Part shown: positions 55,645 through 64,000 of the stretch, piece by piece | Layout of the letters: every line of letters starts with the position of its first letter | How positions within the stretch are numbered: position 1 is the stretch's first letter | Origin: an uncultured Brachyspira sp. | Lineage (GTDB): Bacteria > Spirochaetota > Brachyspiria > Brachyspirales > Brachyspiraceae | DNA: 64,000 nt | Reading direction: 5' to 3' | Assembly: GCF_944388875.1 (NCBI RefSeq) | Contig: NZ_CALXKQ010000003.1 | Span: 186,001-250,000, forward strand | Position numbers and translations under genes: made by a program | Notes under the pieces: model-generated | The model's database searches: none | The model's input: the letters and a program-made list of their open reading frames with translations, nothing else | Told to the model about the DNA's origin: nothing

Positions 55645-56628
55645 TTATTTTACACTGCTGCCTTCTATAAATTGATAATCTATATAATAAATCTTATCAG
55701 TTTTATTATTATTTATTAATTCCAATAATGTATTGGCCGTGCGTACGCCTGCATTTAAAGAATCAAATTTTATAGTAGAAAGCTGCGGTTCTATTATCTC
55801 ATCAATTTCATATCCTCCGAATGATATAACAGAAATATCATCAGGTATTTTAAGCCCTTTCTCTTTTAAAACTCTATATACACCATGTGCCTGTTTGTCT
55901 GTAGAGCATATTATTACATCAATCTTTTTATTAGCAAGAAGTTTATTTGTTGCAATTTTTGCACTTTCATAAGAAAAATCAGCCTTCTCAAAACTTATTT
56001 TTTTTACATTGTATTTTTTAAGCCCATCTATAACACCGTTTTTTCTAGTAATTCCAATAGCAATATCTTTTTCATCTACAGTAATATATCCTACATGTTT
56101 ATGATTTCTCTTTCCTATATACTCCCCTATTTCTCTGCCCGCATTATAATCATCATTTATTATGCTTATTCCGTCAGAAAACTCCTGCCCATAAATAACA
56201 ATAGGCAAATTCAATTTTTTTATTGCTTTTCTATGTTCATCGCTTATCTCAGTTGCACTTAAAACTATACCGTCTACATTTAATCTCTTTAATTTTTCTA
56301 AATACACTAATTCTAATTTTGAATCATGATTAGTGTTTATAATAATAGGTATATATTTTTTTTCTCTAAACACTTTTTCTAAACCAGTTAATACACGCGA
56401 AGCTACTATAGAATCTATAGCAGGTGTTATAATACCTATCATATAACTTTGCTTAGCTTTTAATCTGGCAAAAGTATTAGGCTCATAATTATATTTTTTT
56501 ATAACCTTAGATATTTTATCTCTGGTTTCTTTTTTTACATATCCGCCATTAAAGTAACGGGATATAGTTGTTTTTGTAACATTACACAACTCAGCAATTT
56601 CTTTCATTGTAATTTTATTATTTTTCAC
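55645..56628 (-). CDS. LacI-family repressor of the sucrose-type locus
   Basis: N-terminal helix-turn-helix TMKEIAELCNVTKTTISRYFN and hinge with EPNTFARLKAKQS, then a periplasmic-binding-protein-like ligand domain (MIGIITPAIDSIVASRVL, VISFGGYEIDEIIEPQLSTI). At 327 residues it is complete. It reads away from the PTS gene and shares a 132-base region with it, so it most likely controls both the PTS and GH32 genes, with sucrose or its phosphate as inducer; the sugar is inferred from GH32. Its own promoter holds a possible operator. Confidence 0.9.
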   Translation of the reverse strand: MKNNKITMKEIAELCNVTKTTISRYFNGGYVKKETRDKISKVIKKYNYEPNTFARLKAKQSYMIGIITPAIDSIVASRVLTGLEKVFREKKYIPIIINTNHDSKLELVYLEKLKRLNVDGIVLSATEISDEHRKAIKKLNLPIVIYGQEFSDGISIINDDYNAGREIGEYIGKRNHKHVGYITVDEKDIAIGITRKNGVIDGLKKYNVKKISFEKADFSYESAKIATNKLLANKKIDVIICSTDKQAHGVYRVLKEKGLKIPDDISVISFGGYEIDEIIEPQLSTIKFDSLNAGVRTANTLLELINNNKTDKIYYIDYQFIEGSSVK

Positions 56629-56660
56629 TTAACATACCCTACCGTATTATTTAACGTTTA

Positions 56661-56688
56661 ATTATACATTAAAAAAAAAAATTATCAA
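56661..56688 (-). promoter_or_regulatory. Promoter of the LacI-family gene
   Basis: Minus-strand TTGATA (56683-56688), 16-base spacer, TATAAT (56661-56666). A small palindrome AACGTT (56653-56658) lies just downstream and could be an autoregulatory operator. Confidence 0.7.
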
Positions 56689-56701
56689 ATTAAATTCAAA
56701 C

Positions 56702-56730
56702 TTGACAAATAGCTAAATTTCTGTTATAAT
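56702..56730 (+). promoter_or_regulatory. Promoter of the PTS EIIBC gene
   Basis: Perfect TTGACA (56702-56707), 17-base spacer and TATAAT (56725-56730), followed directly by the operator at 56734-56747. Confidence 0.88.
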
Positions 56731-56733
56731 ACA

Positions 56734-56747
56734 TGAAACTGGTTACA
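56734..56747. promoter_or_regulatory. Candidate LacI-type operator
   Basis: TGAAACTGGTTACA is an almost perfect palindrome (TGAAAC and TGTAAC halves) with the two-base centre usual for LacI-family repressors. It lies over the start site of the PTS promoter, the expected place for repression. Confidence 0.6.
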
Positions 56748-56760
56748 TATATGGATTTTT

Positions 56761-58077
56761 ATGTCGTTAAATTATAAAAAAATAGCAAAAAGCATTATAG
56801 ATGCTGTAGGTAAAGAAAATATATCATCAGCTGAATTCTGTGCCACAAGATTAAGACTTATAGTAAATAATAGAGAAAATATAAATGATTCAGATATAAA
56901 AAATATTGACGGAGTTAAAGGCGTATTATTTAATTCAGGTCAGTATCAAATAATATTAGGAACAGGAGTTGTTAATAAAGTCTATAATGAGCTTAGTAAA
57001 TTACTTAACAATGAAGAATCTGTAAATAAATATGATTTCAAAAGAATTATAAGGATGTTCTCTGATATATTTGTACCTATAATGCCTGTAATAATAGCAT
57101 CAGGATTATTCATAGGATTTAAAAATATTCTAATTAATGAAAGAATTTTAGTTTTTTTTAATTTGAAATTATCAGATGCAGCAGCATTCTCTGATATATT
57201 AACAAAAACTGTATTCATATTCCTTCCAGCCTTAATATGCTGGTCTGCATTTAAAGTATTCGGAGGCTCACCTATTATAGGCATAGTTTTGGGTTTAATA
57301 ATAGTTTCTCTTTCAAATATTGTTTCTTTGCATGATATAAATAAAAATTGTGTGCTTCCTGCACTTGTTTCTGGAATAATAGGATCAAAATTGGAATTAA
57401 AGATAAGAAATATAATACCAAATATAATAGATATATTAGCAACACCTTTTTTAACTTTGCTAATAATGTCATTATTATCGTTTTTTATAATCATACCAGT
57501 ATTCAGTATAGCTGAAAAATACATCATAATAGTTTTAAATTTATTTTTATCACTTCCTTTTGGTATAGGCGGATTTATATTTGCTTTTGGAATAATATTT
57601 ATGGTTATAAATGGTGTTCACCATATAATAAATTTTTTAGAAATATCTCTGCTTGCTGCTACCTCATTAAACCCTATTAACCCTCTTATAAGCGTTGCTA
57701 ATTTATCAGCAGGAGCTGTTTGTCTTGCAATCACATTAAAAACTAATAGAAAAAGCATTAAATCTATTGGATATAATGCTTCTTTATCAGCCTGTCTTGG
57801 TATAACAGAATCTGCTATATTCGGTGTAAATATAAGATATGGCATAAGACCTATAATTTGCGGAGCCATTGCTGCTGGAATCAGCGGTATATTTGTAAGA
57901 ATATTTAATCTGCAGGCGGCTGCTAATGGAGTTACAGGCATACCAGCGGCTTTACTTTATATATATGATTCGAAACAATTTTTTGTATATATTTCTACGG
58001 CAATCGTTACTGTGATACTATCTTTTATTATTACATGGTTCTTTGGTGTACCTAAAGAATATATGCAAGAGGATTGA
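56761..58077 (+). CDS. PTS EIIBC permease (sucrose-type)
   Basis: Imports and phosphorylates a glucoside or sucrose. EIIB (about 1-80): phosphocysteine in FCATRLRLIV, then GVLFNSGQYQIILGTG. EIIC from residue of about 100 has about ten helices and the conserved NGVHHIINFLEISLL, then ITESAIFGVNIRYG. There is no EIIA domain, which must come from another EIIA. 438 residues. The neighbouring GH32 and LacI genes make sucrose the likely sugar. The GH32 gene follows 127 bases downstream across a hairpin. Confidence 0.88.
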   Translation: MSLNYKKIAKSIIDAVGKENISSAEFCATRLRLIVNNRENINDSDIKNIDGVKGVLFNSGQYQIILGTGVVNKVYNELSKLLNNEESVNKYDFKRIIRMFSDIFVPIMPVIIASGLFIGFKNILINERILVFFNLKLSDAAAFSDILTKTVFIFLPALICWSAFKVFGGSPIIGIVLGLIIVSLSNIVSLHDINKNCVLPALVSGIIGSKLELKIRNIIPNIIDILATPFLTLLIMSLLSFFIIIPVFSIAEKYIIIVLNLFLSLPFGIGGFIFAFGIIFMVINGVHHIINFLEISLLAATSLNPINPLISVANLSAGAVCLAITLKTNRKSIKSIGYNASLSACLGITESAIFGVNIRYGIRPIICGAIAAGISGIFVRIFNLQAAANGVTGIPAALLYIYDSKQFFVYISTAIVTVILSFIITWFFGVPKEYMQED

Positions 58078-58137
58078 AAATAATGAAGAAAGTTTACTAC
58101 AATTTCCACGTATAATCCAATAAAAACCATTTATTTT

Positions 58138-58183
58138 GCTTAATATCATATAGCTTTTACCCTTATTCTATATGATATTAAGC
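58138..58183 (+). other. Long intergenic hairpin between PTS and GH32 genes
   Basis: Perfect 16-base stem (58138-58153 with 58168-58183), 14-base loop. No U tract follows, only CCATTTTT, so full termination is unlikely. It may set the ratio of the two proteins by partial termination, or protect the mRNA. Confidence 0.75.
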
Positions 58184-58204
58184 ACCATTTTTAAGGATAT
58201 TAAA

Positions 58205-59710
58205 ATGAACCTAGTGAGTAAAATATTTAAAGAATGTATAGAAAAAATTGAGAGAGAATCTTTATTAAATAAAGACACGGATAAATGGAGATTAAAATTC
58301 CATATAATGCCGCCTATAGGATGGCTTAATGATCCAAATGGGCTTTCATATTTCAAAGGCAAATATAATATATTTTTTCAATACTCCCCTTTTGATATAA
58401 ACGGAGGACTAAAATTCTGGGGACATTACAGAAGTTCAAATTTAATAGATTATGAATATATAGGTGTTTCAATTTATCCTGATGAAAAGTACGATTGTCA
58501 TGGTGTTTATTCAGGTTCTGCTTTTATAGAAGATGACAAATTATATATATATTATACTGGAAATGTAAAACTTTTAGGAGAACATGATTATATAGACAGC
58601 GGAAGAGAAGCCAATACTATGCTTACAATTTCAGAGGATGGACTTAATTTCTCAGAAAAAGAATGCTTAATGGAAATGAAAGATTATCCTAAAAATGTTA
58701 CCAATCATATAAGAGATCCAAAAGTTTGGAAAGAAAATGATAAGTATTATATGGTTCAAGGAGCTAGAATATATGGTATTAACAGAAATGAAAATAAGGA
58801 TAATGATATAGGAGAGGTGCTTATTTTCTCTTCTAAAGATAAAATAAATTGGGAACATATAAGTACGATACATACAAAAGATGCATTCGGATATATGTGG
58901 GAATGTCCTGATTTATTTAATTTAAATGGTCAAAATATTTTAATTACATGTCCTCAAGGAGTAAAACAAATTGAAGGCATTTATGAAAATATATATTTAT
59001 CAGGTTATTTTATGATTAATGATGATTATAAAAATAATGACTGCGAAGTTAATAATTTTCAGATACTTGACAGAGGATTTGATTTTTATGCCCCTCAGAC
59101 TTTTTTAGATGAATATAATAATAGAGTTTTGATAGGATGGATGGGAGTTCCAGATACAGAAGAATATCATAAAAATTTAACAGTACAATATGGATGGCAG
59201 CATTGCTTAACAATAGCAAGAGAATTAACTTTCAAAAATGGAAAAATATATCAAATACCACATAGAAGTTTAAATAATTTAAGAATAAAAAAAATAGAAA
59301 AAGATTACAATAGCAAAAATCTCTCTGATAATATAATTGACAGCGATATTGGTGCTTATGATATTATTATTGATATTAAGGATAATAACAATTTTAAATT
59401 TATAATATCAGAAGGACTTTGTGCAAGATACGATAATAATACATTCATACTAGAGTTCACAGATACTATAGGAAAAAAAATAGGCGGAGGAAGAGATAAA
59501 AGAAAAGCATATCTTGAAAATTTATATAATATACGTGTTTTGATTGATACATCAAGCGTAGAAATATTTATTAATGACGGAGAAATGGTTTTTACAACTA
59601 GATATTATCCTGATGACTATTCATTTAAAATTTCAGGCAATTTATCATTAACTATATACGAATTAAAAAGTTTTAATATAAAATATAATAACACAAATAT
59701 TTATGATTGA
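58205..59710 (+). CDS. scrB: GH32 sucrose-6-phosphate hydrolase (invertase)
   Basis: Splits sucrose-6-phosphate delivered by the PTS. The beta-propeller has GWLNDPNGLSYFKG with nucleophile Asp, HIRDPKVW, the acid/base Glu in WECPDLF, and a C-terminal beta sandwich (VLIDTSSVEIFINDGE). Open from ATG 58172, but that start lies in the hairpin stem and has no ribosome site; AAGG lies eight bases before 58205. About 501 residues, no signal peptide, so cytoplasmic. Confidence 0.9.
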   Translation: MNLVSKIFKECIEKIERESLLNKDTDKWRLKFHIMPPIGWLNDPNGLSYFKGKYNIFFQYSPFDINGGLKFWGHYRSSNLIDYEYIGVSIYPDEKYDCHGVYSGSAFIEDDKLYIYYTGNVKLLGEHDYIDSGREANTMLTISEDGLNFSEKECLMEMKDYPKNVTNHIRDPKVWKENDKYYMVQGARIYGINRNENKDNDIGEVLIFSSKDKINWEHISTIHTKDAFGYMWECPDLFNLNGQNILITCPQGVKQIEGIYENIYLSGYFMINDDYKNNDCEVNNFQILDRGFDFYAPQTFLDEYNNRVLIGWMGVPDTEEYHKNLTVQYGWQHCLTIARELTFKNGKIYQIPHRSLNNLRIKKIEKDYNSKNLSDNIIDSDIGAYDIIIDIKDNNNFKFIISEGLCARYDNNTFILEFTDTIGKKIGGGRDKRKAYLENLYNIRVLIDTSSVEIFINDGEMVFTTRYYPDDYSFKISGNLSLTIYELKSFNIKYNNTNIYD

Positions 59711-59734
59711 CTTTAAGAATTAATGTTGTATCAT
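59707..59734 (+). promoter_or_regulatory. Candidate kdsA promoter
   Basis: TTGACT (59707-59712), 16-base spacer and TATCAT (59729-59734). The -35 box overlaps the stop codon region of the GH32 gene. Confidence 0.65.
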
Positions 59735-59765
59735 ATATCAATAATTATTTATTTAAGGAAAAAAA

Positions 59766-60587
59766 ATGATTTTTGATTATAAAGGTATAACAAATAAAAA
59801 TAAAGATTTAATATTCGTAGCTGGTCCATGCGTAATAGAAAGCGAAGAGATGACAATGTTTATTGCTAAAAAACTTAAAGAGATAAAAAATAAATTAAAT
59901 ATACAATTAGTTCTTAAAGGAAGTTTTGATAAAGCAAACAGAACTTCTCTTTCATCATTCAGAGGCTTAGGAATGAAAGAAGGACTGGAAATACTTAGCA
60001 ATGCTGGAAAAGAATTCGAACTTCCTACATTAACTGATATACATGTTCCAAGCGATGCCGATGAAGCAGCAAAATATACAGACTTTTTACAGATACCTGC
60101 TTTTTTATGCAGACAAACAGATATGCTTAGAGCAGCATGCGAAACTGGAAAGGCTGTAAATGTAAAAAAAGGACAATTTATAAGCGGTTATGACTGCAAA
60201 TATATAGCTGATAAATGTTCTGATGCTATAAATGAAAAAAGATTTTTCTTATGTGAAAGAGGTACTATGTTTGGTTATGGAAATCTAATAGTAGATATGA
60301 AAAACTTAGAAATAATGAAAAACTATGCACCTGTAATGTATGATGCTACTCACTCTCTTCAAATGCCTTCTGCCAATAATGGCATATCAGGAGGAGCTAG
60401 AGAGTTTATACCTGCCATTTTAAGGTCTGCGGTTGCTTTGGGTATTGATGCTGTATTTATGGAAGTTCATCCTAACCCTGATAAAAGCCCTTCAGATTCT
60501 GGTACTATATTTGAACTTGATAAAGTAGAAGAATTATGGAGTCAAATAATAAAAATAAATGATTTAGTTAAAAATATGCAGTTATAA
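59766..60587 (+). CDS. kdsA: 3-deoxy-8-phosphooctulonate synthase
   Basis: Makes KDO-8-phosphate for lipooligosaccharide core, in line with an LptD gene in the same window. FVAGPCVIESEEM, KGSFDKANRTSLSSFRG, TDIHVPSDADEAA, VKKGQFISGYD, and the C-terminal DAVFMEVHPNPDKSPSDS match KdsA. The 273 residues are complete. The Cys/Asn metal switch position is not decided here. Last gene of the plus-strand run. Confidence 0.95.
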   Translation: MIFDYKGITNKNKDLIFVAGPCVIESEEMTMFIAKKLKEIKNKLNIQLVLKGSFDKANRTSLSSFRGLGMKEGLEILSNAGKEFELPTLTDIHVPSDADEAAKYTDFLQIPAFLCRQTDMLRAACETGKAVNVKKGQFISGYDCKYIADKCSDAINEKRFFLCERGTMFGYGNLIVDMKNLEIMKNYAPVMYDATHSLQMPSANNGISGGAREFIPAILRSAVALGIDAVFMEVHPNPDKSPSDSGTIFELDKVEELWSQIIKINDLVKNMQL

Positions 60588-61054
60588 TTTATACAATTTA
60601 GAATATTATTTATAGTAAAATCATTTATACTTTTTTACATACCAATATATAAAAAAACTATAATATAATAAATTAGCAAAAAAATATTTATATAAAACAG
60701 AAACACAATTATTAGTATAATTTTATACTGAGAATTTAAATACAACCTATACAGTAAAATTATTTTCATTCATATATAATTTTTTATCAAAATAATATGC
60801 TAATAAGAAATATACTGCAAAAAATAAACCGCTTTTGTGGGATGAACAAAGCGGCTTATTACAAATATAGTTATTGGGGGGTAGTCCAATCAACTAAATA
60901 TATTATCGGCTGAGAATATTTTAACTTTAATATTTTTTATAAATTTAATATTTTATTTTTAAATGATTTATTTATATAATAAAAAAACCGTCAGCACTCT
61001 GACAAAGAATGCTAACGGCAATTTTATACATAAGTAAATATTTTTAAGTCTAAT
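60588..61054. other. 467-base gene-free region with hairpins
   Basis: No coding frame is convincing. A hairpin with CCGCTTTTGT (60829-60838) and ACAAAGCGG (60846-60854) is followed on the minus strand by TTTATTTTTT, and on the plus strand by CTTATT. A GC-rich patch for this genome (ATTGG, GGGGTAGT, CCAAT) follows at about 60873-60890. The rplT terminator at 60988-61018 closes the minus-strand operon. The 60590-60820 stretch is AT-rich with nothing recognisable. An unlisted small RNA is possible. Confidence 0.35.
60988..61018 (-). terminator. Terminator of the thrS-infC-rpmI-rplT operon
   Basis: Nine-base stem (60988-60996 with 61010-61018, one G-U pair on the minus strand), 13-base loop, followed on the minus strand by a T7 run. 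Confidence 0.9.
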
Positions 61055-61408
61055 TTAAGCAAGTGCCTTCTTAGCTACTTCAACTACAGCTTCAAATGCT
61101 TTATAGTCATCTATAGCCAAATTAGATAAAGCTTTTCTGTCTATTATAACATTAGCTTTTTTAAGTCCGTTAATGAACTTGCTGTAAGATATACCTAAAG
61201 GTCTGCATGCTGCATTGATTCTTAAAGTCCATAAACGTCTCATCATTCTTTTTTTCTGTCTTCTATCACGATAAGCGTATTTTAAGCCTCTTATTACAGC
61301 CTCTTTAGCCTGCTTCATTTGCTTGCTGTGAGAACCATAATAGCCTTTAGCCATCTTTAATATTTTTTTTACTTTTTTCTTTCTTACTACTCCGCTAACT
61401 ACTCTCAT
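61055..61408 (-). CDS. rplT: 50S ribosomal protein L20
   Basis: Binds 23S rRNA early in assembly. The N-terminal basic stretch and [33 protein letters not shown] (61275-61350), [20 protein letters not shown] and the C-terminal helix [11 protein letters not shown] match the family. 117 residues. 14 bases after rpmI. In many bacteria L20 represses this operon. Confidence 0.97.
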   Translation of the reverse strand: MRVVSGVVRKKKVKKILKMAKGYYGSHSKQMKQAKEAVIRGLKYAYRDRRQKKRMMRRLWTLRINAACRPLGISYSKFINGLKKANVIIDRKALSNLAIDDYKAFEAVVEVAKKALA

Positions 61409-61422
61409 TTTAATCTCCTTTA

Positions 61423-61626
61423 TTATCTGCCGTAAGGCATCAATCTAGGCATTTCAGCCATATTAGTGTCATCAGCTATTCTAGCTTTACGATACTTTCT
61501 TTTAGTATCAGGTCTTTTGTTCAAAAATTTGTGGCTGCCGAATGCATGAGCAAATTTAACTTTACCGCTTTTAGAAAATCTAAAACGCTTTTTGGCACCG
61601 CTTTTTGTTTTTAACTTTTGTTTCAT
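61423..61626 (-). CDS. rpmI: 50S ribosomal protein L35
   Basis: Small basic protein, 67 residues, with [20 protein letters not shown], then [17 protein letters not shown]. Complete. Placed between infC and rplT, the usual order. Its 80-base leader folds (next entry). Confidence 0.96.
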   Translation of the reverse strand: MKQKLKTKSGAKKRFRFSKSGKVKFAHAFGSHKFLNKRPDTKRKYRKARIADDTNMAEMPRLMPYGR

Positions 61627-61706
61627 AAACTAATATCCTTTTAATCATATTTACTGTATGCTCAATCTATACGTATGATAAGTACGCATAGCTAGTGGGC
61701 TATTTA
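61627..61706 (-). promoter_or_regulatory. Structured spacer before rpmI
   Basis: On the minus strand, an eight-pair stem with one G-U pair (61683-61690 with 61668-61675) and a seven-base loop lies in the 80-base spacer between infC and rpmI, 40-60 bases before the ribosome site. In E. coli, L20 represses rpmI from a structured RNA at just this position; the role here is inferred. Confidence 0.35.
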
Positions 61707-62276
61707 CTATTCTGCTGATTCAGATGCTTCTTTAGAATCAGAAGAAGTCTTTTTAACTTTTATAGGATTAAGCACTGCAGATAAATTCTTACCTTCCAAT
61801 TTGGCAGGTTTTTCTGTAGAAGCTTCATTTTCTAAATCCTGCATAATCTTTTCAATAAGGTCATAACCAAATTTAGTATGAGCCATTTCTCTTCCTCTAA
61901 ACATTATAGTAATTTTAACCTTATTACCTTCATCTAAGAATTCACGAATATGCTTCATTTTAAAGTTATAATCATGTATGCTTATTTGAGGACGCATCTT
62001 GATTTCTTTAAGCTGTACTAATTTTTGCTTCTTCTTAGCCTCTTTACTCTTCTTTTGAATATCAAATTTATACTTACCATAATTGATAATCTTACAAACA
62101 GGAGGTTCTGCTGTAGGTACTATCTCAACCAAATCTGAACCTTCCTCTTTTGCTAGTGCAAGAGCATCCTTAATACTCATTACACCAAGACTTCCCCTCT
62201 CATCATGCACAACTCTAACCTCTGGTGCAGTAATAAATTGATTAATTCTCTCTCCTTCTTTTTTTACTGTTGCCAT
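61707..62276 (-). CDS. infC: Translation initiation factor IF-3
   Basis: Keeps 30S free and checks start codons. N-terminal domain with ERINQFITAPEVRVV and SIKDALALAKEEGSDLVEI, linker rich in K, then the C-terminal KIKMRPQISIHDYNFK-type motif (here EIKMRPQISIHDYNF) and KVKITIMFRGREMAHTKFG. 189 residues, with a plain ATG start and not the AUU known in other species. The C-terminus adds about 20 residues past the usual end. 12 bases after thrS. Confidence 0.97.
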   Translation of the reverse strand: MATVKKEGERINQFITAPEVRVVHDERGSLGVMSIKDALALAKEEGSDLVEIVPTAEPPVCKIINYGKYKFDIQKKSKEAKKKQKLVQLKEIKMRPQISIHDYNFKMKHIREFLDEGNKVKITIMFRGREMAHTKFGYDLIEKIMQDLENEASTEKPAKLEGKNLSAVLNPIKVKKTSSDSKEASESAE

Positions 62277-62288
62277 TATTTAGCTACC

Positions 62289-64000
62289 TCATTTAGTAGT
62301 AAATATAGAATCATTCATTCTCTCCTTAGATTCCTTTTTGAGTTTCTCTATAAACTCATTTAAATCCATATCTTTAATTTCTTGTGAAGAACGTGTTCTA
62401 ATAGATAATTTACCATTAGAAACCTCTTCGGCACCTATTATAACTGTATATGGAGTTCTTTGCAAGCGGTATTTCTTAATCTTAGTACCCAAATTCTCAT
62501 TATCTTCATCAACTTCTACTCTAAATCCTGCATCTTTCAATGCCTTAGCAACTTCATTAGCTCTATCAATTTGAGCTTGTTCATTAAGTACATTAACAAC
62601 AGCCACTTGTAATGGAGAAAGCCATAGTGGGAACTTACCATTATAATGCTCAACCAATATACCTATAAAACGCTCCATTGATCCAAGTATAGCTCTGTGA
62701 AGCATTACAGGAGTATGTTTTCTGCCGTCTTTACCCTCATAGCTTATTTCAAATCCCATAGGAAGTGAGAAGTCAACTTGTAAAGTACCGCATTGCCAGT
62801 TTCTATCAAGAACATCTTTAATATTAAAATCTATCTTAGGACCATAAAAAGCTCCATCCCCCTCATTAATTTTATACTTTATACCAAGTTTGTCCAAAGC
62901 ATTAATTAATGATTTAGTAGCAAGCTCCCAAATCTCATCGCTTCCGATTGATTTAGCTGGTCTAGTAGAAACAAATATTTCAAAGTTCTCAAAACCAAAG
63001 TCTTTATATACAGATAAATAATATTCAATAGTATTAATAATCTCATCGCCTAGCTGCTCTTCTGTACAGAATATATGAGCATCATCCTGAGTGAATGCTC
63101 TTACTCTGAAAAGTCCATGCAAAGCTCCAGAAAGCTCATGTCTGTGAACAAAACCTAATTCAGCAACTCTTAAAGGCAAATCTCTATAGCTATGTATATT
63201 AGAATTATAAACAATCAAACCGCCCGGACAATTCATAGGTTTTACAGCGTATTTAGTTTCATCAATCTCTGTAAAATACATATTCTCTTTATAATTATCC
63301 CAGTGTCCGCTTCTATGCCATAACTCTTCATTAAGTATAGCAGGAGTTTTTATTTCAACATATCCGCGTTTATCATTTTCATTTCTTATATAAGATTCTA
63401 CTGCTTTATAAATAACCATTCCTCTAGGATGCCAAAAAGGAAAACCAGGACCTTCTTCATGGAAGCTAAATAAATTAAGTTCTTTACCTAATTTTCTATG
63501 ATCTCTCTCTTTAGCTTCTTTAAGTTTTTTAAGGTATTTATCCAAAGCATCTTTGCTTTCAAATGCAGTTCCATATATACGCGAAAGCATTTTATTGTTA
63601 GAATCCCCTCTCCAATAACTTCCAGCTACAGACATAAGTTTATATGATTTTATATATCCAGTAGAAGGAACATGAGGACCGCGGCAAAGATCTATAAAAT
63701 CGCCTTGCTCATAAAAAGATACTGTATCAGCATCTATGCCTTCTATAATTTCAACTTTATAAGGCTCATTTGTTTTTTTGAAATACTCTATAGCTTCATT
63801 TTTATTCATTACTTTTCTTACTACAGGTATATTCTCTTTTATAATTTTTTTCATTTCATCTTCTATTTTAGGTAAATCCTCTTCTGTGAAAGGCTTTTCT
63901 GCATCAAAGTCATAGTAAAAACCATCTTTGATAGCAGGACCTATAGTAACCTGAGTATTGGGATAAAGTCTTCTAACTGCCTGAGCCATTAAATGACTTG
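62289..64000 (-). CDS. thrS: Threonine--tRNA ligase (5' end cut by the window)
   Basis: The reading frame continues past position 64000 (SHLMAQAVRRLYP is the start of the editing domain), so the N-terminal TGS domain is missing. The class II core has FPFWHPRGMVIYKAVE, then KPMNCPGGLIVYNS with a zinc Cys, RVAELGFVHRHELSGALHGLFRVRAFTQDDAHIFC (motif 2 region, about 63070-63170), and the C-terminal anticodon domain (FPLWLSPLQVAVVNV). First gene in view of the thrS-infC-rpmI-rplT operon. Confidence 0.96.
   Translation of the reverse strand, partial: SHLMAQAVRRLYPNTQVTIGPAIKDGFYYDFDAEKPFTEEDLPKIEDEMKKIIKENIPVVRKVMNKNEAIEYFKKTNEPYKVEIIEGIDADTVSFYEQGDFIDLCRGPHVPSTGYIKSYKLMSVAGSYWRGDSNNKMLSRIYGTAFESKDALDKYLKKLKEAKERDHRKLGKELNLFSFHEEGPGFPFWHPRGMVIYKAVESYIRNENDKRGYVEIKTPAILNEELWHRSGHWDNYKENMYFTEIDETKYAVKPMNCPGGLIVYNSNIHSYRDLPLRVAELGFVHRHELSGALHGLFRVRAFTQDDAHIFCTEEQLGDEIINTIEYYLSVYKDFGFENFEIFVSTRPAKSIGSDEIWELATKSLINALDKLGIKYKINEGDGAFYGPKIDFNIKDVLDRNWQCGTLQVDFSLPMGFEISYEGKDGRKHTPVMLHRAILGSMERFIGILVEHYNGKFPLWLSPLQVAVVNVLNEQAQIDRANEVAKALKDAGFRVEVDEDNENLGTKIKKYRLQRTPYTVIIGAEEVSNGKLSIRTRSSQEIKDMDLNEFIEKLKKESKERMNDSIFTTK

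Noticed and set aside
58172-58204. Longer N-terminus for the GH32 enzyme (start at 58172)
   Set aside because: The codons lie within the right arm of the hairpin and lack a ribosome site, and GH32 proteins do not have this extension.
1-64000. tRNA genes, rRNA genes, insertion sequences and prophage
   Set aside because: No T-loop GGTTCRANNCC-type match with an acceptor stem, no rRNA-like conserved stretch, and no transposase or phage structural genes were found on reading; a tRNAscan-SE run would be decisive.

Overview
The window is AT-rich chromosomal DNA from a spirochaete, most likely a Brachyspira species. This is inferred from the very low GC content, flgL-fliW-csrA flagellar genes, an LptD-type outer-membrane protein with no Gram-positive features, several exported ankyrin-repeat proteins, and anaerobic Fe-S enzymes. 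No rRNA, tRNA, CRISPR array, transposase or prophage block was seen. Most of the window is dense core metabolism, with a few accessory islands.

Layout. 0-9.5 kb: a membrane-anchored TPR protein, rpsB-tsf, a GNAT acetyltransferase, msrB and ahpC (oxidative-damage repair), a DUF4253 protein, a ROK glucokinase, an ankyrin protein and an Old Yellow Enzyme reductase. 9.5-17.6 kb: an apparent minus-strand operon of tyrS, lptD and two large exported ankyrin proteins. 17.7-19.4 kb: a two-gene restriction-modification cassette between perfect 35-bp direct repeats; the repeat carries the -35 box and spacer of the tyrS promoter. 19.5-24.6 kb: an M24 peptidase, then a TPP-riboswitch-controlled operon (YjiH-like membrane protein, PhzF-like protein, ThiM), preceded by a two-gene module (DUF5674 plus a small helical protein). 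24.8-29 kb: flgL-fliW-csrA, an M50-like membrane protease and an outer-membrane protein.

29-34.3 kb holds an anaerobic reductase locus: two tandem double-cubane-cluster (HgdB-like) proteins, an EF2568-type cysteine desulfurase, and an HgdC-like ATPase activator fused to a C-terminal DUF3343-like domain. 34.5-40.6 kb, minus strand: kdgK, murD, an ABC-F ATPase and a YtcJ-like amidohydrolase that has lost its HxH metal ligands. 40.7-48.8 kb: cysK-cysE, an OPT transporter with a PqqD-like partner, a frameshifted MFS transporter, lepB, a gatC-like gene and pepD. 49-52.4 kb: class Ia ribonucleotide reductase (nrdB-nrdA). 52.6-59.7 kb: a GH3 glucosidase, greA and a sucrose-type locus (LacI regulator, PTS EIIBC, GH32 hydrolase). 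59.7-64 kb: kdsA, a gene-free structured stretch, and the thrS-infC-rpmI-rplT operon, with thrS cut by the window end.

Promoters in this genome are easy to read: many genes have TTGACA/TTGACT and TATAAT-like boxes separated by 16-17 bases, and intrinsic terminators are often long bidirectional hairpins. The observations most worth following are the repeat-flanked restriction cassette, the riboswitch operon that links YjiH and PhzF families to thiamine, the double-cubane locus with its activator-DUF3343 fusion, and the metal-site-less amidohydrolase.
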